A DNA stretch of 36,616 bases from contig NZ_JVDT01000078.1 of NCBI RefSeq assembly GCF_001076885.1, positions 1-36,616 on the forward strand. The letters are read 5' to 3'. Position 1 is the first letter of the stretch, and every line of letters starts with the position of its first letter. Source of the DNA: Bacillus sp. 522_BSPC. GTDB lineage: Bacteria; Bacillota; Bacilli; Bacillales; Cytobacillaceae. The notes beneath the pieces are model-generated. The model did no database searches. It was not told the origin of the DNA and saw only the letters and a list, made by a program, of their open reading frames with translations. The translations under genes and the position numbers were made by a program. Of this stretch, positions 7,950 to 17,563 are shown in pieces.

Positions 7950-9338
7950 TTAATAAACGAGAGGCAAGTAAATGATAAATTCAGTACCCTCTTCTAATTT
8001 GCTATTAACGACAATTCTTCCTTGATGTTCGTCGATTATCCACTTTGCAATCGATAACCCTAAACCTGTGCCGTCTGGGGATTGTTTTCTTGCTGATTCA
8101 GTTCGATAGAACCGATCAAAAATATATGGTATCTTCTCCATTGGGATCCCAATCCCAGTATCTTTTATTTGAATAACCGCCTGTTTTTTCTCTTCCGTAA
8201 CCATTACATAAATTCTTCCTTTTGGATTGGTATACTGAATAGAATTATCAAGGAATATGATTAATAATTGTTTGATTAAATCCTGATCGCCCCATACCAT
8301 TACTTGGTCTTTAATTTTTGATTCTATTAAAACTGCTTTTTCCCATAATTCCATTTCTACTAATACTTCAGTTGTAATGGTAGATAAATTAATAATATTT
8401 TTTTGATAAATTTGCCCTGCATCAGCACGTGCTAGTGATAAAAGGTCCGAGACTAATTTTGACATTCGGATGGCTTCATTCCTAATATCCTCTAGAATCT
8501 CTTCTCTTTCTGATTCCGGTATATTTTTCATCTTGTGTAAAATATCCAGGTTTCCTCTAATAGTCGTTAATGGTGCACGCAGTTCATGGGAGGCATCAGA
8601 AAGGAATCGTTTTTGATTTTTATAAGCCTTTTCTAAGCTATCCAGCATTTGATTAAAAGTCCCCGTTAATTGTCCTAGTTCATCAGGAGGACCTGTATAT
8701 AAGACGCGTTGTTCAAAATCTTGGGAAGCCGTAATCGCTTTAGCTGTTTTTCCAATTAAATCCACTCTCCATAATGTTTTTTTTGCCAAAAACCAAGCAG
8801 CTATAGAAGCTATGATAATACCTATTCCACTTAAACCGATTACTGTCCACTTAAATCTTTTTAAAGATCTATCAATAGAATCTAATGAATATAAAGTCTC
8901 GATATAGCCTATTTTTGATTGATCAAGATAAATAGGATTAATCTTTATCCTTATCCTTATTCCATTCTTATCCGTAACAGTTTGGAATTCTGAGCCATCT
9001 AAAAAGACCTTTTCCTTTGAAAATGGATGATTTTTTAAAAATAAATGAGAAGTCGTTTGAATAAGCTCATCTTTTTTCCCCTTTATCATTACGGCATATT
9101 CATTAATCGTTAAGGAATCAACTGACATATTTACTTTCTCTAATGGGGTTCCTTTTTTTAACTGTCGTGTAATCTCCTCCTGTACGTGAGAAGATATATT
9201 CGTAAGCATTTTATCTCCAGCTTCATAGGATGCTTGTTTATGAGTGTAATAAATAATAGAAATGACTAAAGCCATAATGCTTCCAAAAAGTAGGCAATTC
9301 CATAAAGTGAGTCTTAATCGGATGGGCATGGATTTCAT
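7950..9338 (-). CDS. Sensor histidine kinase (HAMP, HisKA, HATPase_c)
   Basis: A 462-residue membrane kinase. One helix at residues 11-31, an extracellular sensor region of about 130 residues, a second helix near 162-184, HAMP to about 240, HisKA with SHELRAPLTTIRG (phosphorylated His near 251), and an ATPase domain with DNSIQYTN (N box), DTGIGIP (G1) and GTGLGLSI (G2). The architecture is that of heavy-metal and envelope-stress sensors of the CusS/BaeS/ArlS type; the extracellular region shows no His/Met/Cys metal cluster I can point to, so the signal is unknown. Its start overlaps the stop of the response-regulator gene by 4 bp (translational coupling). It is the presumed partner controlling the tandem-repeat operators. 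Confidence 0.9.
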   Translation of the reverse strand: MKSMPIRLRLTLWNCLLFGSIMALVISIIYYTHKQASYEAGDKMLTNISSHVQEEITRQLKKGTPLEKVNMSVDSLTINEYAVMIKGKKDELIQTTSHLFLKNHPFSKEKVFLDGSEFQTVTDKNGIRIRIKINPIYLDQSKIGYIETLYSLDSIDRSLKRFKWTVIGLSGIGIIIASIAAWFLAKKTLWRVDLIGKTAKAITASQDFEQRVLYTGPPDELGQLTGTFNQMLDSLEKAYKNQKRFLSDASHELRAPLTTIRGNLDILHKMKNIPESEREEILEDIRNEAIRMSKLVSDLLSLARADAGQIYQKNIINLSTITTEVLVEMELWEKAVLIESKIKDQVMVWGDQDLIKQLLIIFLDNSIQYTNPKGRIYVMVTEEKKQAVIQIKDTGIGIPMEKIPYIFDRFYRTESARKQSPDGTGLGLSIAKWIIDEHQGRIVVNSKLEEGTEFIIYLPLVY

Positions 9339-10009
9339 TCCTTCATCACATACCCAGAGCCTCGGACTGTATGAATTAATCTTTTTTCCTTGTTCAACTC
9401 GAGCTTATGACGTAAATAACCCACATAAACTTCGAGAACATTTGATTCTCCTTGAAAGTTATACCCCCAAACTTTTTCCATAATCAGTTCACGAGGCAAA
9501 ACTCTTTTTGGATTTTGCATAAAAAGCTCCAATAAATTAAATTCAGTTGTAGACAACTCGATGGACCTCCCATTTCTTTCTGCTGAACGGGAAGCTAAAT
9601 CCAAGGTTAGATCAGCAAAATGAATATAATCCCCAGTATTAATGTTATCCGTTCTTCTTAATAGTGCTTTTATACGGGCAACCAATTCTTCAAAAGCAAA
9701 AGGTTTGATAAGATAATCGTCTGCCCCGGTTTCTAGACCTTCTACACGGTCTGCAACAGAGTCCCTTCCAGTCACCATTAAAATTGGGATGTTCCCATCT
9801 TTTCTTAACCTTCTGCAAACTTCTAGACCATCAATTCCAGGCATCATTACATCTAATATAACTAGGTCAGGTGACTGATCAAGTATCATCATTAAACCTT
9901 CCCTACCATTATTAGCAACGATTACATCATAACCTTCAAAGGTAAGTCCTCTTCTAATCATAGAAGTAATTTTGGTGTCATCATCTATTACAATTATTTT
10001 TGCATTCAC
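9335..10009 (-). CDS. OmpR/PhoB-family response regulator
   Basis: A 224-residue regulator. The receiver domain has the acidic pocket IDDD, phosphorylated Asp53 (LVILDVMMPG) and the Lys of YLIKPF. The C-terminal winged-helix DNA-binding domain (about 130-224) carries STTEFNLLELF, the recognition region VLEVYVGYLRHKL and HTVRGSGYV. The start is GTG with AGGAGG upstream. Regulators of this type bind as head-to-tail dimers to direct repeats one helical turn apart, which is the geometry of the six repeat sites in this window. No such site lies upstream of this gene itself, so there is no sign of autoregulation. Homology to ArlR/YclJ/CusR-like regulators is general; the target assignment is inference. 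Confidence 0.92.
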   Translation of the reverse strand: MNAKIIVIDDDTKITSMIRRGLTFEGYDVIVANNGREGLMMILDQSPDLVILDVMMPGIDGLEVCRRLRKDGNIPILMVTGRDSVADRVEGLETGADDYLIKPFAFEELVARIKALLRRTDNINTGDYIHFADLTLDLASRSAERNGRSIELSTTEFNLLELFMQNPKRVLPRELIMEKVWGYNFQGESNVLEVYVGYLRHKLELNKEKRLIHTVRGSGYVMKE

Positions 10010-10089
10010 TTTATATACCTCCTCTGAGTATTATCGATGTCGATTTGATTAGAAGTAATAATAAAAAGATAAAGTTTTATAGATTAGTA

Positions 10090-10761
10090 TCATAAATTTT
10101 GAGTGTGATTACTGTTACTTATTGGTTTATTCCCAAAATGGATTTTAGGAATAAACCTAGGAACGTTCTTCACATATGATAGGTACTCATCCCCAAACAA
10201 ATTGATCATTACTTTCTCTTCTTTTTTTGCCAACCAATTATACATACCAATTAATGCAGGGGCCATCAAAAGGGTTATGATTGTGGGCCATTGAACTAGA
10301 AAACCTACGATCATTAAGATGAAACCACTATACTGCGGATGGCGTACAAAGCGATAAATCCCCTTCGTTATTAATTGTCCTGACCCTTTGTGAATTCCTC
10401 TCCATCCAATAGCGATCACAATAAGACCACTAAAAATTATAATATTACTAAGAGGATGTAAAATATTAAATAGGATTGGTGATCCCCCAGCTAACGCTAC
10501 CCACAAATGTCCGTTTGCGTGGGTAAATGGGTCAAGGACCGGATAATTTTGGCCTAATATTGAAGTGAGAAAATATATGGTTAAAGGGAAACCAAACATT
10601 TCGCTAAATAAAGCTACGAGAAAGGCAGTAAATGCTCCCATAGTTCTCCAATCTCTTTTTGTAGTTGGTTTAAAAGCGGTATATGTAAATAACCCAAAGA
10701 TCAAAATATTAAAAATAACTGCAGCCCATAATCCATAGGCAGTTTGGTCTACGCCATGCAT
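10090..10761 (-). CDS. Isoprenylcysteine carboxyl methyltransferase-like membrane protein
   Basis: A 223-residue membrane protein with about six helices. The C-terminal GIYRFVRHPQYSGFIL and the EEKVMINLFGDEYLSYV segment are the S-adenosylmethionine-binding signature of the ICMT/phospholipid-methyltransferase (PEMT) family; the RHPQY and E-E residues are those that contact the cofactor. Its bacterial substrates are mostly unknown (a lipid or a small isoprenoid). It is transcribed ahead of the response regulator, 80 bp away with no terminator I can see between, so it may belong to the same operon. GGAGGAATTGAA precedes the ATG. Confidence 0.78.
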   Translation of the reverse strand: MHGVDQTAYGLWAAVIFNILIFGLFTYTAFKPTTKRDWRTMGAFTAFLVALFSEMFGFPLTIYFLTSILGQNYPVLDPFTHANGHLWVALAGGSPILFNILHPLSNIIIFSGLIVIAIGWRGIHKGSGQLITKGIYRFVRHPQYSGFILMIVGFLVQWPTIITLLMAPALIGMYNWLAKKEEKVMINLFGDEYLSYVKNVPRFIPKIHFGNKPISNSNHTQNL

Positions 10762-10875
10762 TTCAATTCCTCCATGTTATCTTTTTTCATTAACTTTAAT
10801 AAAAAAGTATGGAGAAATGATGGAGTTAACCAAAATTGATTCAAGAATAATATAAGTTTGTACAAATAATGAAAA

Positions 10876-10921
10876 AAGAGATCCATTCATAGGTTTTAAA
10901 TCCCTTATGAATCAATCTCTT
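10876..10921 (-). terminator. Terminator of the PIN/TRAM gene
   Basis: Arms AAGAGAT and ATTCATA pair with TATGAAT and ATCTCTT around a 2x2 mismatch; the minus strand continues with TTTTTT. It lies in the 303-bp gap 10762-11064, which holds no gene. Confidence 0.75.
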
Positions 10922-11064
10922 CCTTTATTAGAAAACTTTTAAATTAAAGTAGTAACTCAATCTTACATCATTTTCCGTTTAATACTCATAACCCACTGAT
11001 AGGGTAATGATGAATTGATAATTGGTTATCAAACTTTATATAATTTATTATTTAATTTAATATT

Positions 11065-12138
11065 TTAAACTGTTAATTGCTTGGGTTTTGCAAAGATCAT
11101 CCTTCCAGCAGAGGTTTGCAGTACACTTGTTACAAGTACATCAATATATTTACCAATAAACTCGCGGCCAGCTTCTACGACAATCATCGTACCATCATCT
11201 AAATATGCTATTCCCTGATTATGCTCTTTACCGTCCTTTATTAATTGAACGTTCATTTCTTCCCCTGGTAATACTACTGGTTTAACTGCATTAGCCAAAT
11301 CATTAATATTTAAAACAGATACTTTTTGTAATTCACATACTTTATTTAAATTATAATCATTGGTTACAACTACACCATTTGTGATTTTAGCTAATTTTAC
11401 AAGTTTACTGTCCACTTCCTGAATTTCTTCAAAATCTCCTTCATATATCTCGACTTTTATTTCAAGTTCTTTTTGAATTCGATTTAATATATCAAGGCCT
11501 CTTCGACCTCTATTTCTTTTTAACAAATCAGAGGAATCTGCAATATGTTGTAACTCAGTTAAAACAAACTGAGGAATAACAAGCGATCCTTCCAAAAAAC
11601 CAGTTTGGCAAATATCTGCAATTCTACCATCGATGATAACACTTGTATCCAGTATCTTCACAGCATTATTAACCTCTTTTTTAGGGTCCTCTTCCACCAA
11701 TTTTTTCTTCTTGGAGAATAAGCCAAGTAATTCTTCTTTCTTTTTAAAACCGACTTGAAAGCCTAAATAGCCAAAAATTAATGTTAGTAAAATAGGAGCC
11801 ACCGTGTTTAAAACAGGAACCTCAATTGCATTAAGGGAATAACCAATTAAAAAGGCAATAATAAGTCCAAAAGCAAGCCCTGCACTTCCAAATATGATAT
11901 CTGTAATAGGTGCCTTCACTAATGATTCTTCCATCCATTTAACAAAATGAATCACATAGTCAATCGCCCAAAATGTAATTAAATAAAATATAATAGCGCC
12001 CAAAATAACTGATATATATGGGTTATTTAATAGGGGAATGTCATCTAAAGTAATTAACCTTAATAAATCATGAATTAAAAAAAGACCTAATGCCCCTCCA
12101 ATAATGAGGAAGCATGCTTGAACAATACGTTTTAACAA
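11065..12138 (-). CDS. yacL: PIN and TRAM domain membrane protein, YacL-like
   Basis: A 357-residue protein with four predicted N-terminal membrane helices (residues 5-25, 38-65, 83-105, 110-130), a basic linker, a PIN nuclease domain ([15 protein letters not shown] near 162, acidic residues DSSD and VTNDYNLN) and a C-terminal TRAM domain (about 295-357). This matches the YacL family of Bacilli, whose members are likely membrane-bound ribonucleases. In B. subtilis yacL sits between disA and ispD; here it stands alone, so this is probably an additional copy or a moved one. The start is TTG preceded by GAAGGTG. Confidence 0.83.
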   Translation of the reverse strand: MLKRIVQACFLIIGGALGLFLIHDLLRLITLDDIPLLNNPYISVILGAIIFYLITFWAIDYVIHFVKWMEESLVKAPITDIIFGSAGLAFGLIIAFLIGYSLNAIEVPVLNTVAPILLTLIFGYLGFQVGFKKKEELLGLFSKKKKLVEEDPKKEVNNAVKILDTSVIIDGRIADICQTGFLEGSLVIPQFVLTELQHIADSSDLLKRNRGRRGLDILNRIQKELEIKVEIYEGDFEEIQEVDSKLVKLAKITNGVVVTNDYNLNKVCELQKVSVLNINDLANAVKPVVLPGEEMNVQLIKDGKEHNQGIAYLDDGTMIVVEAGREFIGKYIDVLVTSVLQTSAGRMIFAKPKQLTV

Positions 12139-12281
12139 TCCTTCACCTTCTTATTTTTTGAAATTATTGATCTTATGTTAGCAAACTATTCTTATTCTGG
12201 TTGTCTTTCTATACCTGTGGTAAAAGAAGGTCAAACAAAGACTGAGTTAATCTTTTCCTATAGCTACTTTTTATTATGGAA

Positions 12282-12977
12282 TTATGAATAAATATATTCT
12301 TCCAATAAATCAGGGTCAAAAATTAAATTATGATTAGCATCTGTTTTAATTCGATGTTCCTTTTTAAGTTTTGTTAGCATACGGCTGACTGTTTCTCTTG
12401 TTGTACCAATCATTCTTGCCAGATCTCGATTTGTAAATTCACTTTTAAGAAGTATACTGCCATCGCGAAGTACTTGTCCATGTTCTTTCCCAAGTCTAAT
12501 GATTAATTTAATAATTTGTTGATAGGTATTATTCAGTATTTGTGATTCTAAGCGCTCTTGAAAATCAATAATTTTTTCTCCTAATACCTTTAATACTTTA
12601 ATACATAGATCAGGATTTTCAATTAATACTTTTTCAAATTGTGCTATTGGAATAACAATAAGTATGGAATTCTCTAGTATTTCCGAAAAGGCTGGATATC
12701 CTCCTTTTCGGAAAAAACCCACATGTGGAAACATATCTCCTTTTTTTAATAAAGAAACTATTTGTTCCTTTCCTTCCATATCCGTTTTATATATTTTCAC
12801 TTTACCTTCAAAAATAAAATAAACGTTTTCGATTGGTTCATCTTGAAAAAAAACATGGCTTCCTTTATTCCATTCTCTTGTTATAGAGATACTAGCAATT
12901 TCACCTATTTCATGATTATTTAGTTCGTGAAATAGTGGAAATTCAGATAATATTTTTATAATTTCCTCTTTAATCAT
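12282..12977 (-). CDS. Crp/Fnr-family transcription regulator
   Basis: A 231-residue regulator. A cyclic-nucleotide-binding-type beta-roll covers residues 10-125, a dimerisation helix about 125-155, and a Crp-type winged helix follows, with the recognition segment RDLARMIGTTRETVSRML near 185. The Cys cluster that binds an iron-sulfur centre in Fnr is absent (only Cys124 is seen), so oxygen sensing by that route is unlikely, and the ligand is unknown. It stands alone between the PIN/TRAM gene and the beta-propeller remains. Confidence 0.85.
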   Translation of the reverse strand: MIKEEIIKILSEFPLFHELNNHEIGEIASISITREWNKGSHVFFQDEPIENVYFIFEGKVKIYKTDMEGKEQIVSLLKKGDMFPHVGFFRKGGYPAFSEILENSILIVIPIAQFEKVLIENPDLCIKVLKVLGEKIIDFQERLESQILNNTYQQIIKLIIRLGKEHGQVLRDGSILLKSEFTNRDLARMIGTTRETVSRMLTKLKKEHRIKTDANHNLIFDPDLLEEYIYS

Positions 12978-13149
12978 TTTTCACCTCTTACACTGATTCC
13001 TTTTATTTGAAATATGACTTAATGCCCTGTGATTACGATATTAGAATAAATAATTTAATGTTCATTAACAATGATAATACAGACTTTCCTTCTTTATAAT
13101 AATTCATCCTACTAGGTTTTACACAACAAGTGCAGGGCAGCCTCCTGTC

Positions 13150-13449
13150 TTAACTTTTGATAATTTTCTTCATATTATATGTTTTCAAAACAGAAAGGGC
13201 CCCGTCTCCATTGATTAAGGTAACATAAAGATATTCCGGTTATTACTAATATTAATTACATGAATACCAAGGGGATCGTATCTATTGTTTCTTCTTTTAT
13301 AAATTTACCACTGAAATAGTACCTTCTCCTACATTAGGTACGTAAAAAATGGATGTCTCTTGCTCCTCGGACGTTTTAACATCCCAATATATAAAAATTG
13401 CCCCTATAATCTCTAAAATGATAAACCACAAAAAAAGTTTTTTTATCAT
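13150..13449 (-). pseudogene. Remains of a YVTN beta-propeller gene
   Basis: An open frame from the ATG at 13449 to TAA at 13297 encodes 50 residues: a membrane anchor (MIKKLFLWFIILEIIGAIFI) and the propeller-like strand FYVPNVGEGTISVVNL. After the stop, other frames continue the same kind of sequence: IKEETIDTIP, LGIHVINIS and, further on, VTLINGDGALSVLK, ending at 13150. YVTN/cytochrome-D1-like propellers have about 300 residues, so this is a heavily deleted and frameshifted copy. The ATG overlaps the cupredoxin stop (ATGA), so the intact gene was the third gene of the CopB-like ATPase operon. The 50-residue product may still be translated. Confidence 0.55.
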
Positions 13450-13835
13450 TTCTTATCCCCTTTAGCAATAATGGTTCCTCTATACATTCCCATTTGACAA
13501 GTAAAATCATAAGTACCTGTCTGCATTGGTGGGAGTTCAATTATTACTTTTTTTCCAACAGGTAATGTAGCACTTTTTTGAAAATCCGGGAAAATGACCA
13601 TTTCAGAACAGGCAGCTGTTTCTTCTCTTGTAAACTCAAAGCGAACTGGTTTTCCGCTTTGTACGATAACTCGTGCAGGATGATAGCCATTTTTCACTTG
13701 AATAGTTGTTTCTTGATAACCTGAATTTCCCTTCGCGGCAAGGCTTCCACCTTTTTTGGGTCTCCAGAAAAACCATGCAATTAAGCCAATAAATAATAGT
13801 CCCCCAATTGTGACGATCCAATTAGAAACATCCAT
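13446..13835 (-). CDS. Membrane-anchored cupredoxin (CxMxM type)
   Basis: A 129-residue protein: an N-terminal helix (residues 6-25), a basic stop-transfer (RPKKGG) and a cupredoxin fold from about 42. The likely copper ligands are Cys76 (AACSEM) and Cys113, Met115, Met117 (TCQMGM). This is the plastocyanin-like domain that often accompanies CopB-type ATPases, lacking the classical His ligands and therefore perhaps a Cu(I) site. The gene follows the ATPase gene by 14 bp. It may take copper from or give copper to the ATPase at the outer face of the membrane; that role is inferred from context. Confidence 0.82.
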   Translation of the reverse strand: MDVSNWIVTIGGLLFIGLIAWFFWRPKKGGSLAAKGNSGYQETTIQVKNGYHPARVIVQSGKPVRFEFTREETAACSEMVIFPDFQKSATLPVGKKVIIELPPMQTGTYDFTCQMGMYRGTIIAKGDKK

Positions 13836-13849
13836 CTTTCTCCACTCCT

Positions 13850-15919
13850 TTAAAATGTTTTTAGTTTTAGACCTTTTAACCTGTTTGCATTTAAAATGAC
13901 TGTTACGGAGCTAAAGGCCATTGCCGCTGCTGCAAGCAAAGGTGATAATAAGATTCCTGTAAATGGATACAGTACACCAAGGGCAATGGGAATTCCAACA
14001 GTATTATAAATAAACGCCCCAAACAAGTTTTCATAAACATTTTTCATGGTTGCCCTGCTAATTTTAATTGCACTTACAACGCCTTTTAAGCTTCCTGAGA
14101 TTAACGTAATATCACTTGCTTCAATTGCTACATCTGTTCCGGTTCCAATGGCAATTCCAACATCTGCCTGTGTCAAGGCAGGTGCATCGTTTATACCATC
14201 CCCGACCATAGCCACTTTTTTACCTTCTGCCTGTAACTTTCGAACATTTTCCGCCTTATCTTGTGGAAGTACATCTGCTAATACTCGTTTTATTCCTACT
14301 TGCTTTGCAATAGCTTGAGCCGTGCGTTGATTATCACCAGTAATCATTACCACTTCTAAACCCATCTTTTCTAATTCCTGAATAACAGACAAGGAGTCTT
14401 CTTTTACCGTATCTGCTACAGCTATGATACCTGCTGCCTCCCCGTCAATAGCCATAAACATTGGGGTTTTTCCTTCATCTGCCATCGAAGATGCATACTT
14501 GTTAAACCCGTTAAGTGGAATACCTTCTTTTTTCATTAACTTTAAGTTTCCAAAGTAAATTCTCTTATCTTCCACGATTCCTTCTACACCATGTCCTGGT
14601 ATAGCATTAAACCCGGTTACTTTAGCAAGGGGTATTTTCTTTTTTTCTGCGTTATCCATTATTGCTGTTGCAAGGGGATGCTCTGATCCCTTTTCGATGG
14701 AAGCACTAAATTTTAATAAATCTGTTTTTGAATACTTACCTAATGATACAATATCTGTTAAAGAAGGTTTCCCTTCCGTAATCGTACCTGTTTTATCCAA
14801 TACAATTGTATTTAATTTTTGGGCAACTTGTAAGGCCTCTCCTGAACGGATTAAAATACCATTTTCGGCCCCCTTTCCAACTCCAGTTGTTAAAGACATT
14901 GGGGTTGCCATTCCGAGTGCACATGGACATGCTATAATTAAAGTAGTTACGGCGACGATTAATGCATATACCCAACCAGGCTGTGGACCAAAATTATACC
15001 AAACGATAAATCCTAATATTGCTGCAATAATTACACCAGGAGTAAAGTAAGCGGATACGTTATCCACTACCTTTTGAACGGGAATCCGTGAACCTTGTGC
15101 TTGTTTAACCATTTCTACTATATTAGCTAAAGCCGAATCTTTTTGTTCCTTTGTAACTTCGAAAGTAAAACTACCTGTTTTGTTCAAAGTTCCGCCAAAT
15201 ACTTCATTACCAGGGATTTTATCAACCGGCATGGATTCACCTGTTAACATGGATTCATCAACGGCAGAATTCCCATCTAATATAATCCCGTCTATAGCAA
15301 TTTTCTCTCCCGGTCGAACAATTACTTTATCACCAATCTTCACTTCTTCAATTGGTACTTTAACTTCTATTCCTTCTTTTATTACATTTGCAGTCTTTGG
15401 CTGAAGTCCAACTAATTTTTTAATCGCTTCAGATGAACGTCCTTTCGCCTTTACTTCCATCGCCATTCCAAGAATTACTAGAGCTGTAACGACTGTTGTG
15501 ACATCATAATACACCTCAGCCATTTCCTCTTTTGGGAAAATCCCAGGCCAAAAGAGAGCAACGAGAGAATAAAGCCAAGCTGCACTTACACCGGTGGCAA
15601 TTAATGTGTGCATATTAGCAGAACGTTGTTTTAATCCTTCCCACATGCCAATAAAAAATTGGTTTCCACTTACAATCAGGACAAGGAGAGCAAAAAATCC
15701 CATTATTAACCTTGCCCACCATAGTTCCACACTACCCATTGGAAGCCAATCACGTATACCTGGAATCAAATTTGGATAGGAAACAACAATAATCGGTACG
15801 GAAATAGCAGCTGCAAACCACCACTTTTTCATTAAAGAACGATATTCCATTTCTTCTGTCGGCTCTTCCTGCTGATGCATATGATGCTCATGAACATGGC
15901 TATTTTTTTGAGTTCCCAT
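13850..15919 (-). CDS. copB: Copper-translocating P1B ATPase, CopB-like
   Basis: A 689-residue P-type ATPase. The N-terminus has a His-rich tract ([10 protein letters not shown]) and no HMA domain. Motifs: CPC ([14 protein letters not shown], about residue 332), DKTGT near 375, SEHPL, and [16 protein letters not shown]. The C-terminal YN and FSSVTV residues of copper pumps are present. The start is the ATG at 15919, which has AAGGAG 8 bases upstream; a TTG at 15940 would add seven residues. The cupredoxin gene follows 14 bp after the stop, so they form an operon. CopA lacks the His tract and this pump lacks HMA domains, so the two pumps are not interchangeable copies. Operator copy c lies 78 bp upstream of the ATG. 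Confidence 0.88.
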   Translation of the reverse strand: MGTQKNSHVHEHHMHQQEEPTEEMEYRSLMKKWWFAAAISVPIIVVSYPNLIPGIRDWLPMGSVELWWARLIMGFFALLVLIVSGNQFFIGMWEGLKQRSANMHTLIATGVSAAWLYSLVALFWPGIFPKEEMAEVYYDVTTVVTALVILGMAMEVKAKGRSSEAIKKLVGLQPKTANVIKEGIEVKVPIEEVKIGDKVIVRPGEKIAIDGIILDGNSAVDESMLTGESMPVDKIPGNEVFGGTLNKTGSFTFEVTKEQKDSALANIVEMVKQAQGSRIPVQKVVDNVSAYFTPGVIIAAILGFIVWYNFGPQPGWVYALIVAVTTLIIACPCALGMATPMSLTTGVGKGAENGILIRSGEALQVAQKLNTIVLDKTGTITEGKPSLTDIVSLGKYSKTDLLKFSASIEKGSEHPLATAIMDNAEKKKIPLAKVTGFNAIPGHGVEGIVEDKRIYFGNLKLMKKEGIPLNGFNKYASSMADEGKTPMFMAIDGEAAGIIAVADTVKEDSLSVIQELEKMGLEVVMITGDNQRTAQAIAKQVGIKRVLADVLPQDKAENVRKLQAEGKKVAMVGDGINDAPALTQADVGIAIGTGTDVAIEASDITLISGSLKGVVSAIKISRATMKNVYENLFGAFIYNTVGIPIALGVLYPFTGILLSPLLAAAAMAFSSVTVILNANRLKGLKLKTF

Positions 15920-15997
15920 CTCCCATTCTCCTTTCATCAAATGTCTTTCTTTACTTCGATTCTAAAAAACTTTACTTAACTTCAGCTGAAACAAATC

Positions 15998-16017
15998 TAA
16001 GAATTACATAAGAATTA
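15998..16017 (-). promoter_or_regulatory. Tandem-repeat operator, copy c
   Basis: The same 20 bases as copies a and b, 78 bp upstream of the CopB-like ATPase ATG. A -10-like GAAGTT follows, aligned with the corresponding bases of copies d and e, and it shares the flanking CAGCTGA with copy d. Confidence 0.75.
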
Positions 16018-16054
16018 TATTTTTATTCGCTATCAACTAAAAAAACTTGTTTCT

Positions 16055-16876
16055 TTAGGCTAACCAAATGGAAGAAAAACCTAGTAGTATGGTGATTATT
16101 CCAATCATTAATCTCAATTTATTTCTCATTAAAATAAAATCCTGACTTATACTTTGTAATAGTTTTTTATTTGAAAGGATTAATGCAAAGATAACCACAG
16201 GCAAAATAAAGCCCAAATTATATACAAATAATAACGGATACTTAACTACAAATGGTTTAGATTGGATGATGATTAATATGGCCATATAGATGGCTCCGCC
16301 ACATGGCACGGTACAAAGCCCAATAACTAGTCCACTAAAGAAGCTGCCAAATTTGGAAACAGGATTGCTATATTTTTTATAAATGGGATGTAAAAATCTT
16401 GGCATTTTAATAATTGCTTGTGATTGCTTAAATAGGGAATCACGGACCATGAATACACCGAGAACAACAACTAAAAATCCAGCAGTTTGTGCGAGTGTTT
16501 TTGTTTGAAAGGATGATATTTGAAATAACTCAAGAATTCCTATTCCCAAAAGAATATAAATCAAGAAAATACCAAATGCATAAAAAAAGGCATAACTTAA
16601 AATATTTTTTCGTTGTCTTTCAATATTCAAATCATTGTCTATCTCTGATCCAAAGCGGTTCAGCAAAAACCCTGTCCATAATAATAAAGTACTAAATGCA
16701 CAAGGATTAAATCCATCCAAAATTCCCGCTAATAACATAAACCCAAATAGAAGGATGATACTTGTTGTTGCAGCTATACTAGCAGCCATAATACTTTGAT
16801 TTAATAAAAAGGAAAAAAACAATAATATAAAAAAGAGAAACAAACTTATAATAGTAGTTTTTAATGGTGTTTTCAT
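16055..16876 (-). CDS. CcdA/DsbD-type transmembrane thiol carrier
   Basis: A 273-residue membrane protein with about seven helices. The two conserved cysteine sites are DGFNPCAFSTLLLW (Cys59) and GLCTVPCGGAIYMAI (Cys188, Cys192). CcdA/DsbD membrane domains carry reducing equivalents from cytosolic thioredoxin to outward-facing thiols. Its gene follows the Cys-rich cupredoxin gene by 15 bp. That pairing suggests it keeps the cupredoxin cysteines reduced so that copper can bind, as CcdA-type proteins do for other copper sites; this is inferred from context. Confidence 0.84.
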   Translation of the reverse strand: MKTPLKTTIISLFLFFILLFFSFLLNQSIMAASIAATTSIILLFGFMLLAGILDGFNPCAFSTLLLWTGFLLNRFGSEIDNDLNIERQRKNILSYAFFYAFGIFLIYILLGIGILELFQISSFQTKTLAQTAGFLVVVLGVFMVRDSLFKQSQAIIKMPRFLHPIYKKYSNPVSKFGSFFSGLVIGLCTVPCGGAIYMAILIIIQSKPFVVKYPLLFVYNLGFILPVVIFALILSNKKLLQSISQDFILMRNKLRLMIGIITILLGFSSIWLA

Positions 16877-16891
16877 TTTAATTTTCCTTCA

Positions 16892-17317
16892 CTACGTTAT
16901 GATTAACTTACCTTGCATAGTTGGATTCTCACGACCTCCACAGCATATATCACAATAAAATTCATATTCTCCAGGTTCATTGACTTTTATCTTAATTGTT
17001 TTGGTAGATTCAGGAGACAATTTATAATCAAAATCTAGTTCATCGCTAGCAAATTGATGCCATCCACCACCATCGGAATGTGCTGAGTTGTCTGGATTTA
17101 TTAATTGAAGGGTTATCTCTTCTCCTGCTTTAGCCTCAATAGTTGATGGAGTAAAACCTGCCATGGAAACTTCTATACGAGTCCCTTTTTCATCCTCTTG
17201 ATTTGCCATGCTTTTAGTAATACTCAATATTAATGGAATAAGTGCGGCTATGATAATTAGTATAAATGTGAATTCTAACAAATATTTTCTAGCTTGCTTT
17301 TTTTTTACTTTCGTCAT
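16892..17317 (-). CDS. Membrane-anchored cupredoxin with CxxCC motif
   Basis: A 141-residue protein: a basic N-terminus, one membrane helix at about residues 13-33 and a cupredoxin domain from about 46. The metal-site end reads Cys122-Asp-Ile-Cys125-Cys126-Gly-Gly, then Met134. Cys122 and Cys126 have the Cys-x3-Cys spacing of CuA centres in cytochrome oxidase subunit II and nitrous-oxide reductase, but Glu130 stands where CuA has its His. An upstream His (AHSDGGGWH) could serve as another ligand. It is transcribed just ahead of the CcdA-type gene, fitting a need for thiol reduction. It could be a copper shuttle or an odd CuA-like electron carrier. Confidence 0.8.
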   Translation of the reverse strand: MTKVKKKQARKYLLEFTFILIIIAALIPLILSITKSMANQEDEKGTRIEVSMAGFTPSTIEAKAGEEITLQLINPDNSAHSDGGGWHQFASDELDFDYKLSPESTKTIKIKVNEPGEYEFYCDICCGGRENPTMQGKLIIT

Positions 17318-17486
17318 TTTTTATCCCCACTATAGATAGAATTTTTGTTTTTTTGCAGTGAAACTATTTAACATTCCTTGATAAATGAATTTAAATAAAA
17401 GATTCTATTTAATACAAACGATTAAACTTTTATACGTTATTTTGTATTTTTTAAAAAAATTCCGTTTGATCTTAATAAGTTCTTAA

Positions 17487-17521
17487 AAAAATCGTCTAGA
17501 ATCACATTCCAGACGATTTTT
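17487..17521 (-). terminator. Terminator after the Cys/His-rich peptide gene
   Basis: An 11-bp perfect stem (AAAAATCGTCT with AGACGATTTTT) and a 13-base loop, followed by a long T-run on the minus strand, 43 bp past the peptide stop codon. Confidence 0.85.
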
Positions 17522-17563
17522 AAAAATAGAGATTCTCCTATTATTTATATTGTTATTAGCTTA

